Assembly: GCA_937983055.1 (NCBI GenBank)
Contig: CALJLA010000271.1
Span: 1-19,587 of the forward strand
DNA from: an uncultured Pseudomonadota bacterium
GTDB taxonomy: Bacteria > Pseudomonadota > Gammaproteobacteria > Burkholderiales > Eutrophovitaceae
Direction of reading: 5' to 3'
Length of the DNA stretch: 19,587 nucleotides
This document shows, piece after piece, positions 7,462-14,460 of this stretch. Position 1 is the stretch's first letter. Every line of letters starts with the position of its first letter. The notes beneath the pieces are model-generated. The model saw only the letters and a list, made by a program, of their open reading frames with translations. It did no database searches and had not been told where the DNA came from. A program made the translations under genes and the position numbers.

Positions 7462-7493
7462 TGACCCCGCTGATCCGTGACCCCGCTGATCCG
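7462..7493. repeat. Perfect 16-bp tandem duplication
   Basis: TGACCCCGCTGATCCG occurs twice back to back (7462-7477 and 7478-7493) with no mismatch, directly after CAGTATAGGCC. It may be replication slippage or the scar of an excised or decayed element; nothing mobile is visible next to it. Confidence 0.8.
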
Positions 7494-7635
7494 AGCGGTC
7501 GTGTCGAGTGTCGCAAATCGACGACAGTACGCAAGACTCTGAATTTCTGTTACATGTGCAAAGCATGGGCGACGCCGGAAAAAAGTAGGTGTAGAGTTTT
7601 CGGCGCATCCATTTGTCGAAGAAAAATGGCCCTGC

Positions 7636-7664
7636 TGGCGGGCCGCGGGGACAGGTGCCCGCCA
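7636..7664 (+). other. Leader hairpin before the lipoprotein gene
   Basis: TGGCGGGC (7636-7643) and GCCCGCCA (7657-7664) form a perfect 8-bp stem with a 13-nt loop, ending 9 bp before the GGAGGAG ribosome site (7674-7680). It could shape translation or stability of the lipoprotein mRNA. No riboswitch class is recognised. Confidence 0.45.
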
Positions 7665-7688
7665 ACATTGAATGGAGGAGAACATCAA

Positions 7689-8111
7689 GTGAAAAGCATC
7701 GCGACCGTCATTGCATTGATTGCCCTGGCGCTGGCTGCAGGCTGCGCCACCAGCACGAAGAGCGCGTTCCCCCCCTCTCCGGTGATGCCCGGAGTGGCAA
7801 ATTCGATTGAACTGAGCGCCGATGTGAACGGCAACAACCGGGTGAAGTTCACCGTGAACCACCTGGCGCCGCCGAATACGCTGGTGCCGGCCAAGGCGTT
7901 TTACGTGGTGTGGGCGCGCAGTGCGGATGGGCGGTCCATTCCTCTGGGCAGGCTCTGGATCGGCGACACCCGCAGCGGCTCGTTTGCGGCGACCGTGCCT
8001 TTCCTCGAGTTTCAGCTCATCGTCACCGCCGAGGACGACGTCGTGCCGGAGAAGCCGAACGAGCCCTTCGTGCTTGCAAGCGATCTGCTGAAAGCCCAGC
8101 CGCGCCAGTAG
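7689..8111 (+). CDS. Small predicted lipoprotein (140 aa)
   Basis: A GTG start with a strong GGAGGAG 8 nt upstream opens a lipoprotein signal (VKSIATVIALIALALAAGC); the lipobox LAAGC makes C19 the lipidated residue. The mature part is short and beta-rich (NNRVKFTVNHLAPPNTLVP, AFYVVWARSADG, FLEFQLIVTAEDD), ending in a charged tail. The residue after the Cys is Ala, which favours outer-membrane sorting. I recognise no domain; the mid-region has the look of a small Ig-like or anti-sigma-like beta sandwich, but that is a guess. The gene lies 73 bp upstream of the OmpA-domain lipoprotein on the same strand, and the two probably form an operon ending at the terminator at 10232. Confidence 0.75.
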   Translation: MKSIATVIALIALALAAGCATSTKSAFPPSPVMPGVANSIELSADVNGNNRVKFTVNHLAPPNTLVPAKAFYVVWARSADGRSIPLGRLWIGDTRSGSFAATVPFLEFQLIVTAEDDVVPEKPNEPFVLASDLLKAQPRQ

Positions 8112-8184
8112 TGTGCGAGGGGCCCTGCGCGGCGTATCGGCGCGGGGGCATGTCGCCGTAAGGGAGAGTTGAGGAGTGCTTCGG

Positions 8185-10212
8185 ATGAGAAATCTGCTCT
8201 GGATCGTAACCATAGTTTTTGTCGCGGGCTGCGGCGTTTCGACGGAAGCGTATCGCCAGACCGCGACGCAGCGAACCGACCTCGAGTCGCGGTTGCAGGC
8301 GGAGCGTGACCGCCGGCAGACGCTGGAAAAGCGCGTCGCCGAGCTCGAGCGCGCCAATCAGCAGCTCGATGCCGATCTCGACGCCGAGAAGAACCGGGCT
8401 CAGGATGCCGAGTGGAAGCTGGATGCCGAGACCCAGCGCGCGAACAAGCTGGACGGCGAGATCGCCGCGGCCCGCCAGTCGATTGCCGCGCTCTCGCAAG
8501 AGCGCGACGGATACCGCCAGCAGCTCGAATCGACGCGTGCCAGCAACGCGGAACTGTCGAGCCGGTTCGAAACCGTGCAGGCGAACCATTCGCGCGCGCT
8601 ATCCGAGCTCGAGGCGCTGACGGCGGCCAAGAAGGCCACCGACAATCGCCTGGAGGTCGTGCAGGCCGAGTTGTCGGTCGAACGTTCCGCGCGCGCGGAT
8701 GCGACGAAGGAACTCGACCGGCTGCATGGAGAAAACCGCCGTCTGGGCGACGAGCTGGCGAAGGAATCCGCCGCCCGGGCTTCGGGCGCCACGCGGCTGC
8801 AGCAGATGCAGGCCGAGAACGAATCTCTGCGGAAAAACCTGGAGGAAACGCGTTCCGCATTGGCCGCGAGCGACGGCCGGCTGAAGGAGACGCAATCGGC
8901 ACTGGCGGCCGAACAGGCGGCGCGCGCGAAGGAGTCCGAGCAGCTGATCGCGCTTCAGGCGGAAAAGTCGAACCTGTTTGCCAACGTCAGTTCCGAAACG
9001 GCCGCCCGCGCCGCGCTGGCCGGCAAGCTGGAAAGCACCGAGGCCGAACGCGACCGGCTGGCCCAGGCGGTCGAAACCCAGCGCAGCGCCCGGCAGGAGG
9101 CCGAGGGCCAGATCGAAGCGCTTCAGGCGCAGCTTGCGTCGCAGCGGGCGGCGCTGGATGAAACGTCCACCGCCCTCCAGTCGGCGCAGGTCGAGCGCGA
9201 TGGCCTGTCGTCCGAGCTGCAGAGCGCCAGGAATGCCGTCGCCGACCTGGAGCAGCAACTCGCGGCTGCGCGGACCGACCTTGCCGCGCGGCGCGACGCC
9301 ATGACCGATACGGAAGCGCGGCTTTCGGCCGCGATTGCCGAACGCGACCAGGCCCAGGCTTCACTCACCAGCGCGCAGGCCGAACTCGAGGCCGCCCGGA
9401 CTTCGCTTGCGGACAGGGAATCCGCCCTGGCGGGCATGTCCAGCCGGCTCGACGCAACGGTCGCCGACCGCGACCAGATGCAGGCAGCACTCGCCAGCGC
9501 GCGCAGCGAGCTGGAAACGGCGCGCGCCGCGCTTGGCGAGAAGGACTCCACCCTGGCGACAACCAACGCCAAGCTGGAGGCGGCGATCGCGGAGCGTAAC
9601 CGGCTGACCGCCGAAACCCGGTCGCTGAAGGAGCAGGTGTCGACGCTGACCGCGAAGGCGGCCGACCTGGATGCCGCCACCCGACGGGCCGAGGAGGAGA
9701 AGCAGGCCAAAATCGACGAGATGACGCGCACCTACGACAGGCTGCTCGACGAGATGAAGTCCGAGGTTGCGAAGGGAGAAATCACCATCTCGCAGCTTCG
9801 CGACAAGCTGACCGTCAACGTGCTCGACGAGATCCTGTTCGATTCCGGCAGCACGCAGATCAAGCCGCGCGGCCTGGAAGTGCTGAAGCGGGTGGGCGAG
9901 ATCCTGCGCAATGTCGACGACAAGATGATCGTGATCGAAGGCCACACCGACAACGTCAAGATCAGTCGCGAGCTGGCGCGGCGCTATCCCACCAACTGGG
10001 AGCTTTCCACCGCGCGGGCAACCAGCGTCGTGCGCTATCTGCAGGACGAGGCCAAGCTCGATCCGCAGCGGCTGGCGGCGGCAGGCTACAGCCTGTACCA
10101 CCCGGTGGACAGCAACGAAACGGCGGAGGGCCGGCAGCGCAACCGCCGAATCGAGATCAAGCTGATTCCGGCGGAACTCGCCGCTGCCGAGACGGCGGCG
10201 GTAACGCAGTAG
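8185..10212 (+). CDS. Long coiled-coil lipoprotein with C-terminal OmpA peptidoglycan-binding domain (675 aa)
   Basis: The ATG at 8185 has GAGGAG 8 nt upstream; an in-frame GTG at 8176 is less likely. MRNLLWIVTIVFVAGC is a lipoprotein signal with C16 as the anchor. Residues about 20-540 are almost unbroken coiled coil, rich in Ala, Glu, Gln and Arg. They include two near-identical 42-residue units (379-420 and 421-462) and the start of a third. Residues about 545-672 are an OmpA-like domain: DEILFDSGSTQIKPRG, EGHTDN with D589, NWELSTARATSVV with R611 (both expected to hold the peptidoglycan peptide), and RQRNRRIEIKLIP. The likely role is an outer-membrane-to-peptidoglycan tether across the periplasm. 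The long rod is unusual for a Pal-like protein. Confidence 0.88.
   Translation: MRNLLWIVTIVFVAGCGVSTEAYRQTATQRTDLESRLQAERDRRQTLEKRVAELERANQQLDADLDAEKNRAQDAEWKLDAETQRANKLDGEIAAARQSIAALSQERDGYRQQLESTRASNAELSSRFETVQANHSRALSELEALTAAKKATDNRLEVVQAELSVERSARADATKELDRLHGENRRLGDELAKESAARASGATRLQQMQAENESLRKNLEETRSALAASDGRLKETQSALAAEQAARAKESEQLIALQAEKSNLFANVSSETAARAALAGKLESTEAERDRLAQAVETQRSARQEAEGQIEALQAQLASQRAALDETSTALQSAQVERDGLSSELQSARNAVADLEQQLAAARTDLAARRDAMTDTEARLSAAIAERDQAQASLTSAQAELEAARTSLADRESALAGMSSRLDATVADRDQMQAALASARSELETARAALGEKDSTLATTNAKLEAAIAERNRLTAETRSLKEQVSTLTAKAADLDAATRRAEEEKQAKIDEMTRTYDRLLDEMKSEVAKGEITISQLRDKLTVNVLDEILFDSGSTQIKPRGLEVLKRVGEILRNVDDKMIVIEGHTDNVKISRELARRYPTNWELSTARATSVVRYLQDEAKLDPQRLAAAGYSLYHPVDSNETAEGRQRNRRIEIKLIPAELAAAETAAVTQ
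9319..9570 (+). repeat. In-gene duplication encoding two 42-residue coiled-coil units
   Basis: Two 126-bp units (9319-9444 and 9445-9570) encode matching 42-residue blocks, RLSAAIAERDQAQ... and RLDATVADRDQMQ.... A third partial unit (KLEAAIAERN) starts at 9571. Forty-two residues is six heptads, so a duplication adds length without breaking the coiled coil. Confidence 0.75.
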
Positions 10213-10231
10213 TTCGCGCCTTCCCGGACAG

Positions 10232-10255
10232 GCGGGCCTGCGGGCCCGCTTTTTT
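10232..10255 (+). terminator. Rho-independent terminator of the lipoprotein operon
   Basis: GCGGGCC (10232-10238), a TGCG loop and GGCCCGC (10243-10249) are followed by six T (10250-10255), 20 bp after the stop at 10212. The T run is on the plus strand only, so it serves the OmpA-lipoprotein operon and not the convergent folE. Confidence 0.9.
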
Positions 10256-10347
10256 CGGGCGGCGGCTTCGCCTGGCAGAAGTGGCCGGAACGGTTGCGTG
10301 TGAGAGCGTGAACGAAAGAGGTGCCGGCGCAGGCGCGACCGAGGTGC

Positions 10348-11094
10348 TCAGTCCTTCAGGTTGATCAGCGACAGAAATTCCCGGCGCAGCGCCGAATCCT
10401 TCAGGAACGATCCGCGCATCACGCTGTTGACCATCTTCGAGGCCACGTCCTTCACGCCGCGCCAGTGCATGCAGAAATGATCGGCCTCGATGACCACCGC
10501 CAGGCCATCTGGCCGCACCTTCTGCATCAGCAGGTCGGCAAGCTGGGAGATCGCTTCTTCCTGGATCTGCGGCCGGGTCATGATCCACTCGGCCAGGCGC
10601 GAGTATTTCGACAGCCCGATCAGATTGGAGTCCTGGTTGGGCATCAGCCCGATCCACAGCCGTCCCATGATCGGGCACAGGTGGTGGCTGCAGGCGCTGC
10701 GCACGGTGACCGGGCCGACGATCATCAGCTCGTTCAGGTTCGCGGCGTTCGGAAACTCGGTCACCGCAGGCATCGGCGTGTACCGGCCGCTGAACACCTC
10801 GCTCAGGTACATCTTTGCCACGCGGCGGGCGGTGTCCTGGGTGTTGTGGTCGTTCTCGGTGTCGATCACCAGGCTTTCCAGCAGCCCGGTGATCCGGCCG
10901 GTGACCTCTTTCAACAGCTCGTCCATCTCGCCGGGTTCGACGAACCGGGCAATGTTGTCGTTGGCGTGAAATCGCTGCCCGGCGCGCTGCAGGCGGGCGC
11001 GAATCCGCCCGGACACCGGCAAAACCGGTTTCTGGTCAGAGCGATCGTTCATCCTGGTCACGTCCTCCATTGCGGTGCGCAGTGCGTGCAGCAT
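10348..11094 (-). CDS. folE: GTP cyclohydrolase I FolE (248 aa)
   Basis: It converts GTP to 7,8-dihydroneopterin triphosphate, the first step of tetrahydrofolate synthesis. Motifs (from the ATG at 11094) are DTENDHNTQDTARRVAKMYL, VRSACSHHLCPIMG with zinc ligands C135 and H138 and catalytic H137, GLSKYSRLAEW, RPQIQEEA, and ADHFCMHWRGVKD with the third zinc ligand C208. All key residues are present. The 11094 start has GAGG 7 nt upstream. An ATG at 11052 (MNDRSDQKPVLP), 11 nt after GGAGG, is an equally reasonable start and gives 234 residues, closer to the usual 222. It is convergent with the OmpA-lipoprotein operon and lies 75 bp downstream of the WYL regulator on the same strand. Confidence 0.93.
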   Translation of the reverse strand: MLHALRTAMEDVTRMNDRSDQKPVLPVSGRIRARLQRAGQRFHANDNIARFVEPGEMDELLKEVTGRITGLLESLVIDTENDHNTQDTARRVAKMYLSEVFSGRYTPMPAVTEFPNAANLNELMIVGPVTVRSACSHHLCPIMGRLWIGLMPNQDSNLIGLSKYSRLAEWIMTRPQIQEEAISQLADLLMQKVRPDGLAVVIEADHFCMHWRGVKDVASKMVNSVMRGSFLKDSALRREFLSLINLKD

Positions 11095-11169
11095 ACCGGC
11101 GCCTCGAATGCCGTGAGGCGATGCACCGTCTGCCGCATGTAGCTTCGCACGGTCGGTTGCGGAAAGACT

Positions 11170-11877
11170 TCAAAGCGGATCGAAGTCAGACAAGGGTACT
11201 CCATGGCTGATCTCGAGCGAACGAAAGTAATCCGACAGGCGCCTGCCGGGAACGTTTGGGTACGGTTCGTCGAGCGCGCTGACCTGCGCGATTCTTTCCA
11301 GCCTGAAGCTGCGAAAATCTTCTCTCAGCTCGCACCATGCGAGCACCGTCCAGGCGCTGCCCCAGAAGAACACCCCGAGCGGCCAGATCACGCGATCGGA
11401 GTCCGCTGAGTTCGCGTCCCTGTAGTGAATGCGAAGCTTGTTTCGCGCTTCGATCGCCGCGAGAACCTGCTCGAAAGAGGCCGCCTTGGCGCCGTTCCGG
11501 TCGGGTACAAACAGCGGCAGCGGCGTGGCGCTTTCGGCGCTGCCGCGCGGCAAGCCGGCGCGCACCTTGGACATGGCGCTCGACGCGGCGCGCGCCAGAC
11601 TCCGGCCGGAATAGCTGCTCACGAAGCGCAGGCCGAGCTCGATCGCGGACAATTCCCTGCGATCGAACATGAGCGGCGGCAAGTCCAGCTTGTGGCGCAG
11701 CGCATAGCCCACCCCGGCCTCGCCTTCGACCGGCACGCCGGAGGCGCCGAGATCCGCCATGTCCCGGTAGATTGTCCGCACCGAAACTTCGAGCTTCTCG
11801 GCAAGCCACTCCGCCGTCGTGAGCCGCCGGGACCGGAGATACTGAACGATTTTGAACAATCTGTCGGCCCGGCGCAC
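11170..11877 (-). CDS. YafY-like HTH/WYL-domain transcriptional regulator (235 aa)
   Basis: The N-terminal winged helix-turn-helix of the HTH_11/DeoR type (about 1-60) contains RRADRLFKIVQYLRSRRLTT, the recognition helix VSVRTIYRDMADL and the wing EGEAGVGYAL. A WYL effector domain follows (about 138-205), with AIEARNKLRIHYRDA and TVLAWCELREDFRSFRLERI, and a short WCX-like tail (YPNVPGRRLSDYFRS). The GTG start lies 9 bp after the stop of the ABM-like gene, so the two are one operon. Family members usually repress their own operon and linked small enzymes. The candidate operator is the perfect palindrome at 12288-12311. The ligand is unknown. Confidence 0.88.
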   Translation of the reverse strand: MRRADRLFKIVQYLRSRRLTTAEWLAEKLEVSVRTIYRDMADLGASGVPVEGEAGVGYALRHKLDLPPLMFDRRELSAIELGLRFVSSYSGRSLARAASSAMSKVRAGLPRGSAESATPLPLFVPDRNGAKAASFEQVLAAIEARNKLRIHYRDANSADSDRVIWPLGVFFWGSAWTVLAWCELREDFRSFRLERIAQVSALDEPYPNVPGRRLSDYFRSLEISHGVPLSDFDPL

Positions 11878-11886
11878 GGTTGTCTC

Positions 11887-12231
11887 TCAGGGCTGGAGAC
11901 GGAGGGAACCGTATGCCCTGACGGCGCGAAAGAGGGCCACGCCCTCGTGCGGCACATCGTGATCCGCCGCTTTCATGCACTCGAAATACGCGTGGCAGGC
12001 CGCACTCGATGCCACCGCCTCCATTGCCTTTGCCGCATGCCCCCCGGATTTCCAGAACACGATGTCGGTCCACTCGCCGGCATCCCTGCGCACCAGCACA
12101 CGTCCCAGGTAGCCATCAGACATTGACAGGAAGTCGCGCTCCAGCCGGTCGGACGCTGCCAGCAGCGCTTCTTCGGTTATCCCGCTCGCGACGGTAAACG
12201 GCGCCATTTCGATCGTCAGTTCGGTATTCAA
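11887..12231 (-). CDS. Small dimeric alpha/beta-barrel (ABM-like) protein (114 aa)
   Basis: The sequence begins (start codon read as Met) MNTELTIEMAPFTVASGITE. The pattern is beta-strand, helix (EEALLAASDRLERDFL), strand (GYLGRVLVRRDAGEWTDIVFW), helix (AAKAMEAVASSAACHAYFECM), as in ferredoxin-like dimeric barrels of the antibiotic-biosynthesis monooxygenase type. No catalytic residues can be named. The start is a TTG at 12231 with a perfect GGAGG 6 nt upstream (complement of 12238-12242); the next ATG, at 12207, has none. It is followed after 9 bp by the WYL regulator, a pairing familiar for this protein group. A palindrome 57 bp upstream is the likely control site. Confidence 0.78.
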   Translation of the reverse strand: MNTELTIEMAPFTVASGITEEALLAASDRLERDFLSMSDGYLGRVLVRRDAGEWTDIVFWKSGGHAAKAMEAVASSAACHAYFECMKAADHDVPHEGVALFRAVRAYGSLRLQP

Positions 12232-12287
12232 GGTTTGCCTCCAGCGAAGATGCCGGCGAAGTCCGGTTCCGGCATTGTTGCTGGCGC

Positions 12288-12311
12288 CTCCTGACAGCGT
12301 GGTGTCAGGAG
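12288..12311. promoter_or_regulatory. Perfect 9-bp palindrome, candidate operator of the ABM-WYL operon
   Basis: CTCCTGACA (12288-12296), six bases, and TGTCAGGAG (12303-12311) are exact reverse complements. The site lies 57-80 bp upstream of the ABM-like start, where a promoter is expected. There is no T run, so a terminator is unlikely. The TGACA/TGTCA half-sites suit a dimeric winged-helix regulator; assignment to the adjacent WYL protein is inference. Confidence 0.55.
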
Positions 12312-12375
12312 CCTCGCGGGAGCTCACCGGCTGCCCGCGCAGGCCCTTCGCCATGCGCTCAACTGCACGGGCGCA

Positions 12376-12837
12376 TCACAGCCATCGCCTGACCCGCCCG
12401 CAATAGGCGTCGTACTCCTCACCAAACAAGCTCTTCAGAATCCGCTCCTCGGGCCGGATCTGGAAGCGGGTGATGTACAGGACGTAGACCACCGGACCGG
12501 CGAACGGCAACAGGGCGGAAAGATGAATCGCCCACGCAATCAATAGCAGCCCCAGGCCGACATACATGGGATTGCGGGTCACCCGGTAGACCCCGCCCGT
12601 GACAAGCGACGAGGTTCGGTCGGGTCTCAGCGGATTGACCGTGGTCCGGGCGCGGTGAAAGGCGAGCAGCCCCAGCAGGTCGAACGCCAGGCCCGCCGCA
12701 ACGAAGAGCGCGACCGCCGCGGACTTGAGCCCCGGTGGCAGGGGGAGTGAAGGGCCGAACGCGGACACGCCCCACATCGCCGCGGCGACGAGCGCGCCCA
12801 CAACCGGGGGCGGAATCCTTGTGTCGAGTGCGGACAT
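12376..12837 (-). CDS. Isoprenylcysteine carboxyl methyltransferase-like (ICMT/PEMT) membrane protein (153 aa)
   Basis: There are three to four hydrophobic segments: about 11-33, 38-62, 90-108 and 110-125. The PEMT/ICMT signature is in place: LVTGGVYRVTRNPMYVG (79-93) and RPEERILKSLFGEEYDAYCGRVRRWL at the C-terminus (last 26 residues, given here by its ends RPEERIL and VRRWL). The R-x-x-R-N-P-M-Y and E-E-R pairs form the SAM pocket in the family. Bacterial members methylate unknown small substrates or lipids. No clear Shine-Dalgarno precedes the ATG at 12837. It is divergent from narK1, and 144 bp upstream of the ABM-WYL operon on the same strand. Confidence 0.85.
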   Translation of the reverse strand: MSALDTRIPPPVVGALVAAAMWGVSAFGPSLPLPPGLKSAAVALFVAAGLAFDLLGLLAFHRARTTVNPLRPDRTSSLVTGGVYRVTRNPMYVGLGLLLIAWAIHLSALLPFAGPVVYVLYITRFQIRPEERILKSLFGEEYDAYCGRVRRWL

Positions 12838-13186
12838 GCAGTGATTCGAAACAGTTCACGGAAAAGGGGGCGGTCCGCGCGGCTTCCCGCACAGGATTTC
12901 AGTCACTCCCAACCTGCGAGTCGACCGGGCTGCCGGCAGCACAGGCGACAGGCTGCAAGCTACGCCAAGCCCTTCATGCGATCAACATGCGGGTCCGGCC
13001 GGGCGGACTGCGGCCGGGTGGCCGGAAGGTTCCGCCGCGCGTCTACGCCTTTCGACCTAGTTCTTCCCGCTTGCCTGGCTAGTCCCGCCTAGCCACTTTT
13101 TCCTTTTGAAACCGTGCTTCGGGCGAATGGGCGCCGGGGCGGGGGCTGCCTATCCTCGGCGCAGGAACCTGAAGAGGGGATGCGCG
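12838..13186. promoter_or_regulatory. Divergent control region between the ICMT-like gene and narK1
   Basis: This 349-bp non-coding stretch must hold the promoter of the narK1-narK2-narG unit. I found only a half FNR site (ATCAA at 12981-12985, partner half poor) and no convincing NarL heptamer pair. The clearest structure is the CTAG hairpin at 13076-13107. A narK1 Shine-Dalgarno (AGAGGGG) ends 7 bp before the ATG at 13187. Confidence 0.5.
13076..13107 (+). terminator. CTAG hairpin followed by a pyrimidine/T tract upstream of narK1
   Basis: TGGCTAG (13076-13082), loop TCCCGC and CTAGCCA (13089-13095) form a perfect 7-bp stem, followed by CTTTTTCCTTTT. It has the form of an intrinsic terminator on the plus strand, yet lies 80 bp before narK1 with no gene ending upstream. 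It could be an attenuator in the narK1 leader, or a protein-binding palindrome. Confidence 0.45.
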
Positions 13187-14446
13187 ATGGCGACGCAGGC
13201 GCACAGGCAGATGTCGGTACTGGTGATGAGCACGGTGGCGTTCACCGTGTGCTTTGCCGTGTGGATGATGTTCGCGGTCATCGGCGTGCCGCTGAAGGAA
13301 TCATTGGGGCTGAACGAAACCGAGTTCGGGCTGCTGGTCGCCACGCCGGTGCTGACCGGGGCGCTGACCCGGCTGCCGCTCGGCATGCTGACCGACCGCG
13401 TCGGCGGGCGGCTGGTGTTCTTCGTGCTGATGCTCGCCTGCGTCGTGCCGATCTGGCTGATCGGCGAGGCTACCGAGTACTGGCATTTCCTGGTGCTCGG
13501 GCTGTTCGTCGGCCTCGCGGGCGGCAGCTTCTCGGTGGGCATCGCCTATGTCGCGCGCTGGTTCAGCAAGGCGCGGCAGGGTTTCGCGATGGGCATTTTC
13601 GGCGCCGGCAACTCGGGGGCGGCGCTCACCAAGTTCGTAGCGCCGACGCTGGTGGTGGCCTACGGCTGGACCATGGTGCCGAAGGTGGACGCGGCGGCGA
13701 TGCTGGTCACCGCGCTGCTGTTCTGGTTCTTTACCTACCACGACGAATCCCATGCCTCCGGCTCGAAGGTCAGCGTCGGCGCGCAGCTCGCGGCGCTGAA
13801 AGACCCGCGGGTGTGGAAGTACTGCCAGTACTACTCGATCGTGTTCGGCGGCTACGTGGCGCTGGCGCTGTGGATGACCAAGTACTACATCACCGAGTAC
13901 GGCTTCGACATCAAGGTCGCCGCGCTGCTGGCGGCCTGCTTCTCGCTGCCGGGCGGCGTGCTGCGCGCCTTCGGCGGCTGGTTGTCCGACCGCTACGGCG
14001 CGCACCCGGTGACGTGGTGGGTGATGCTGATCTCGTGGGTGTGCCTGTTCTTCATGTCCTACCCGCAGACCGAGCTCACCATAAAGACGGTCGATGGCGA
14101 TCTCACCTTCGCCATCGGGCTCAACAGGTGGATGTTCACCATCCTGTTGTTCCTGATCGGCGTGGCCTGGGCGTTCGGCAAGGCGTCGGTGTTCAAGTAC
14201 ATCTCCGACGAGTATCCGCACAACATCGGCGTCATCTCCGGCATCGTCGGGCTGATGGGCGGGCTGGGCGGCTTCATCCTGCCGATCATGTTCGGCGCCC
14301 TGGTGGACATCACCGGCGTCAACAGCAGCGTGTTCATGCTGCTGTGGGGCATCACCCTGGTTTCCCTGGTCTGGATGTACTGGACCGAGATCGTGCCGCG
14401 GCGTAACGGCGCCGCCGGCGTCGGCCTCGGCCAGCCCGCGCATTGA
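13187..14446 (+). CDS. narK1: Nitrate transporter NarK1, nitrate/H+ symport type MFS (419 aa)
   Basis: This is a twelve-helix major facilitator of the nitrate/nitrite porter family. The two substrate arginines are in place: R62 (LTGALTRLPLGMLTDRVGGR, helix 2) and R260 (GGVLRAFGGWLSDRYGAH, helix 8). The nitrate-signature helices read AMGIFGAGNSGAALTKF (helix 5) and GIVGLMGGLGGFILPIMFG (helix 11). It lacks the longer N-terminus and E. coli-NarK-like segments of the next gene, which places it in the type 1 symport group (family knowledge). The ATG at 13187 follows AGAGGGG; upstream in-frame codons do not look coding. narK2 follows after 14 bp, so the two are co-transcribed with narG probably downstream. 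Confidence 0.92.
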   Translation: MATQAHRQMSVLVMSTVAFTVCFAVWMMFAVIGVPLKESLGLNETEFGLLVATPVLTGALTRLPLGMLTDRVGGRLVFFVLMLACVVPIWLIGEATEYWHFLVLGLFVGLAGGSFSVGIAYVARWFSKARQGFAMGIFGAGNSGAALTKFVAPTLVVAYGWTMVPKVDAAAMLVTALLFWFFTYHDESHASGSKVSVGAQLAALKDPRVWKYCQYYSIVFGGYVALALWMTKYYITEYGFDIKVAALLAACFSLPGGVLRAFGGWLSDRYGAHPVTWWVMLISWVCLFFMSYPQTELTIKTVDGDLTFAIGLNRWMFTILLFLIGVAWAFGKASVFKYISDEYPHNIGVISGIVGLMGGLGGFILPIMFGALVDITGVNSSVFMLLWGITLVSLVWMYWTEIVPRRNGAAGVGLGQPAH

Positions 14447-14460
14447 GCAAGGAGTTTCCG

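Larger units (their letters stand above)
7051..7688. other. Long intergenic stretch without a convincing gene
   Basis: About 640 bp lie between two divergent transcription units. Frames are open on both strands, but none shows family similarity or a good ribosome site. A short ORF at 7267-7419 (+, 50 codons, starting MHWSQAQALRNSALG and ending in TAATGA) is the only candidate and could be a remnant. The stretch also holds a tandem 16-bp duplication (7462-7493), a short inverted repeat (CCATTT/AAATGG, 7609-7629) and a hairpin before the lipoprotein gene (7636-7664). The right part becomes AT-richer (about 7540-7630), as expected for a promoter, but I could not fix -35/-10 boxes. Confidence 0.5.

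Noticed and set aside
7152..8357. A 401-codon minus-strand frame across the intergenic stretch and the small lipoprotein
   Set aside because: It runs opposite the well-supported lipoprotein genes and shows no domain; the part within 7152-7688 has no start signal.
12972..12985. FNR box upstream of narK1
   Set aside because: Only the ATCAA half matches; the other half (CTTCA) agrees at one of five positions.
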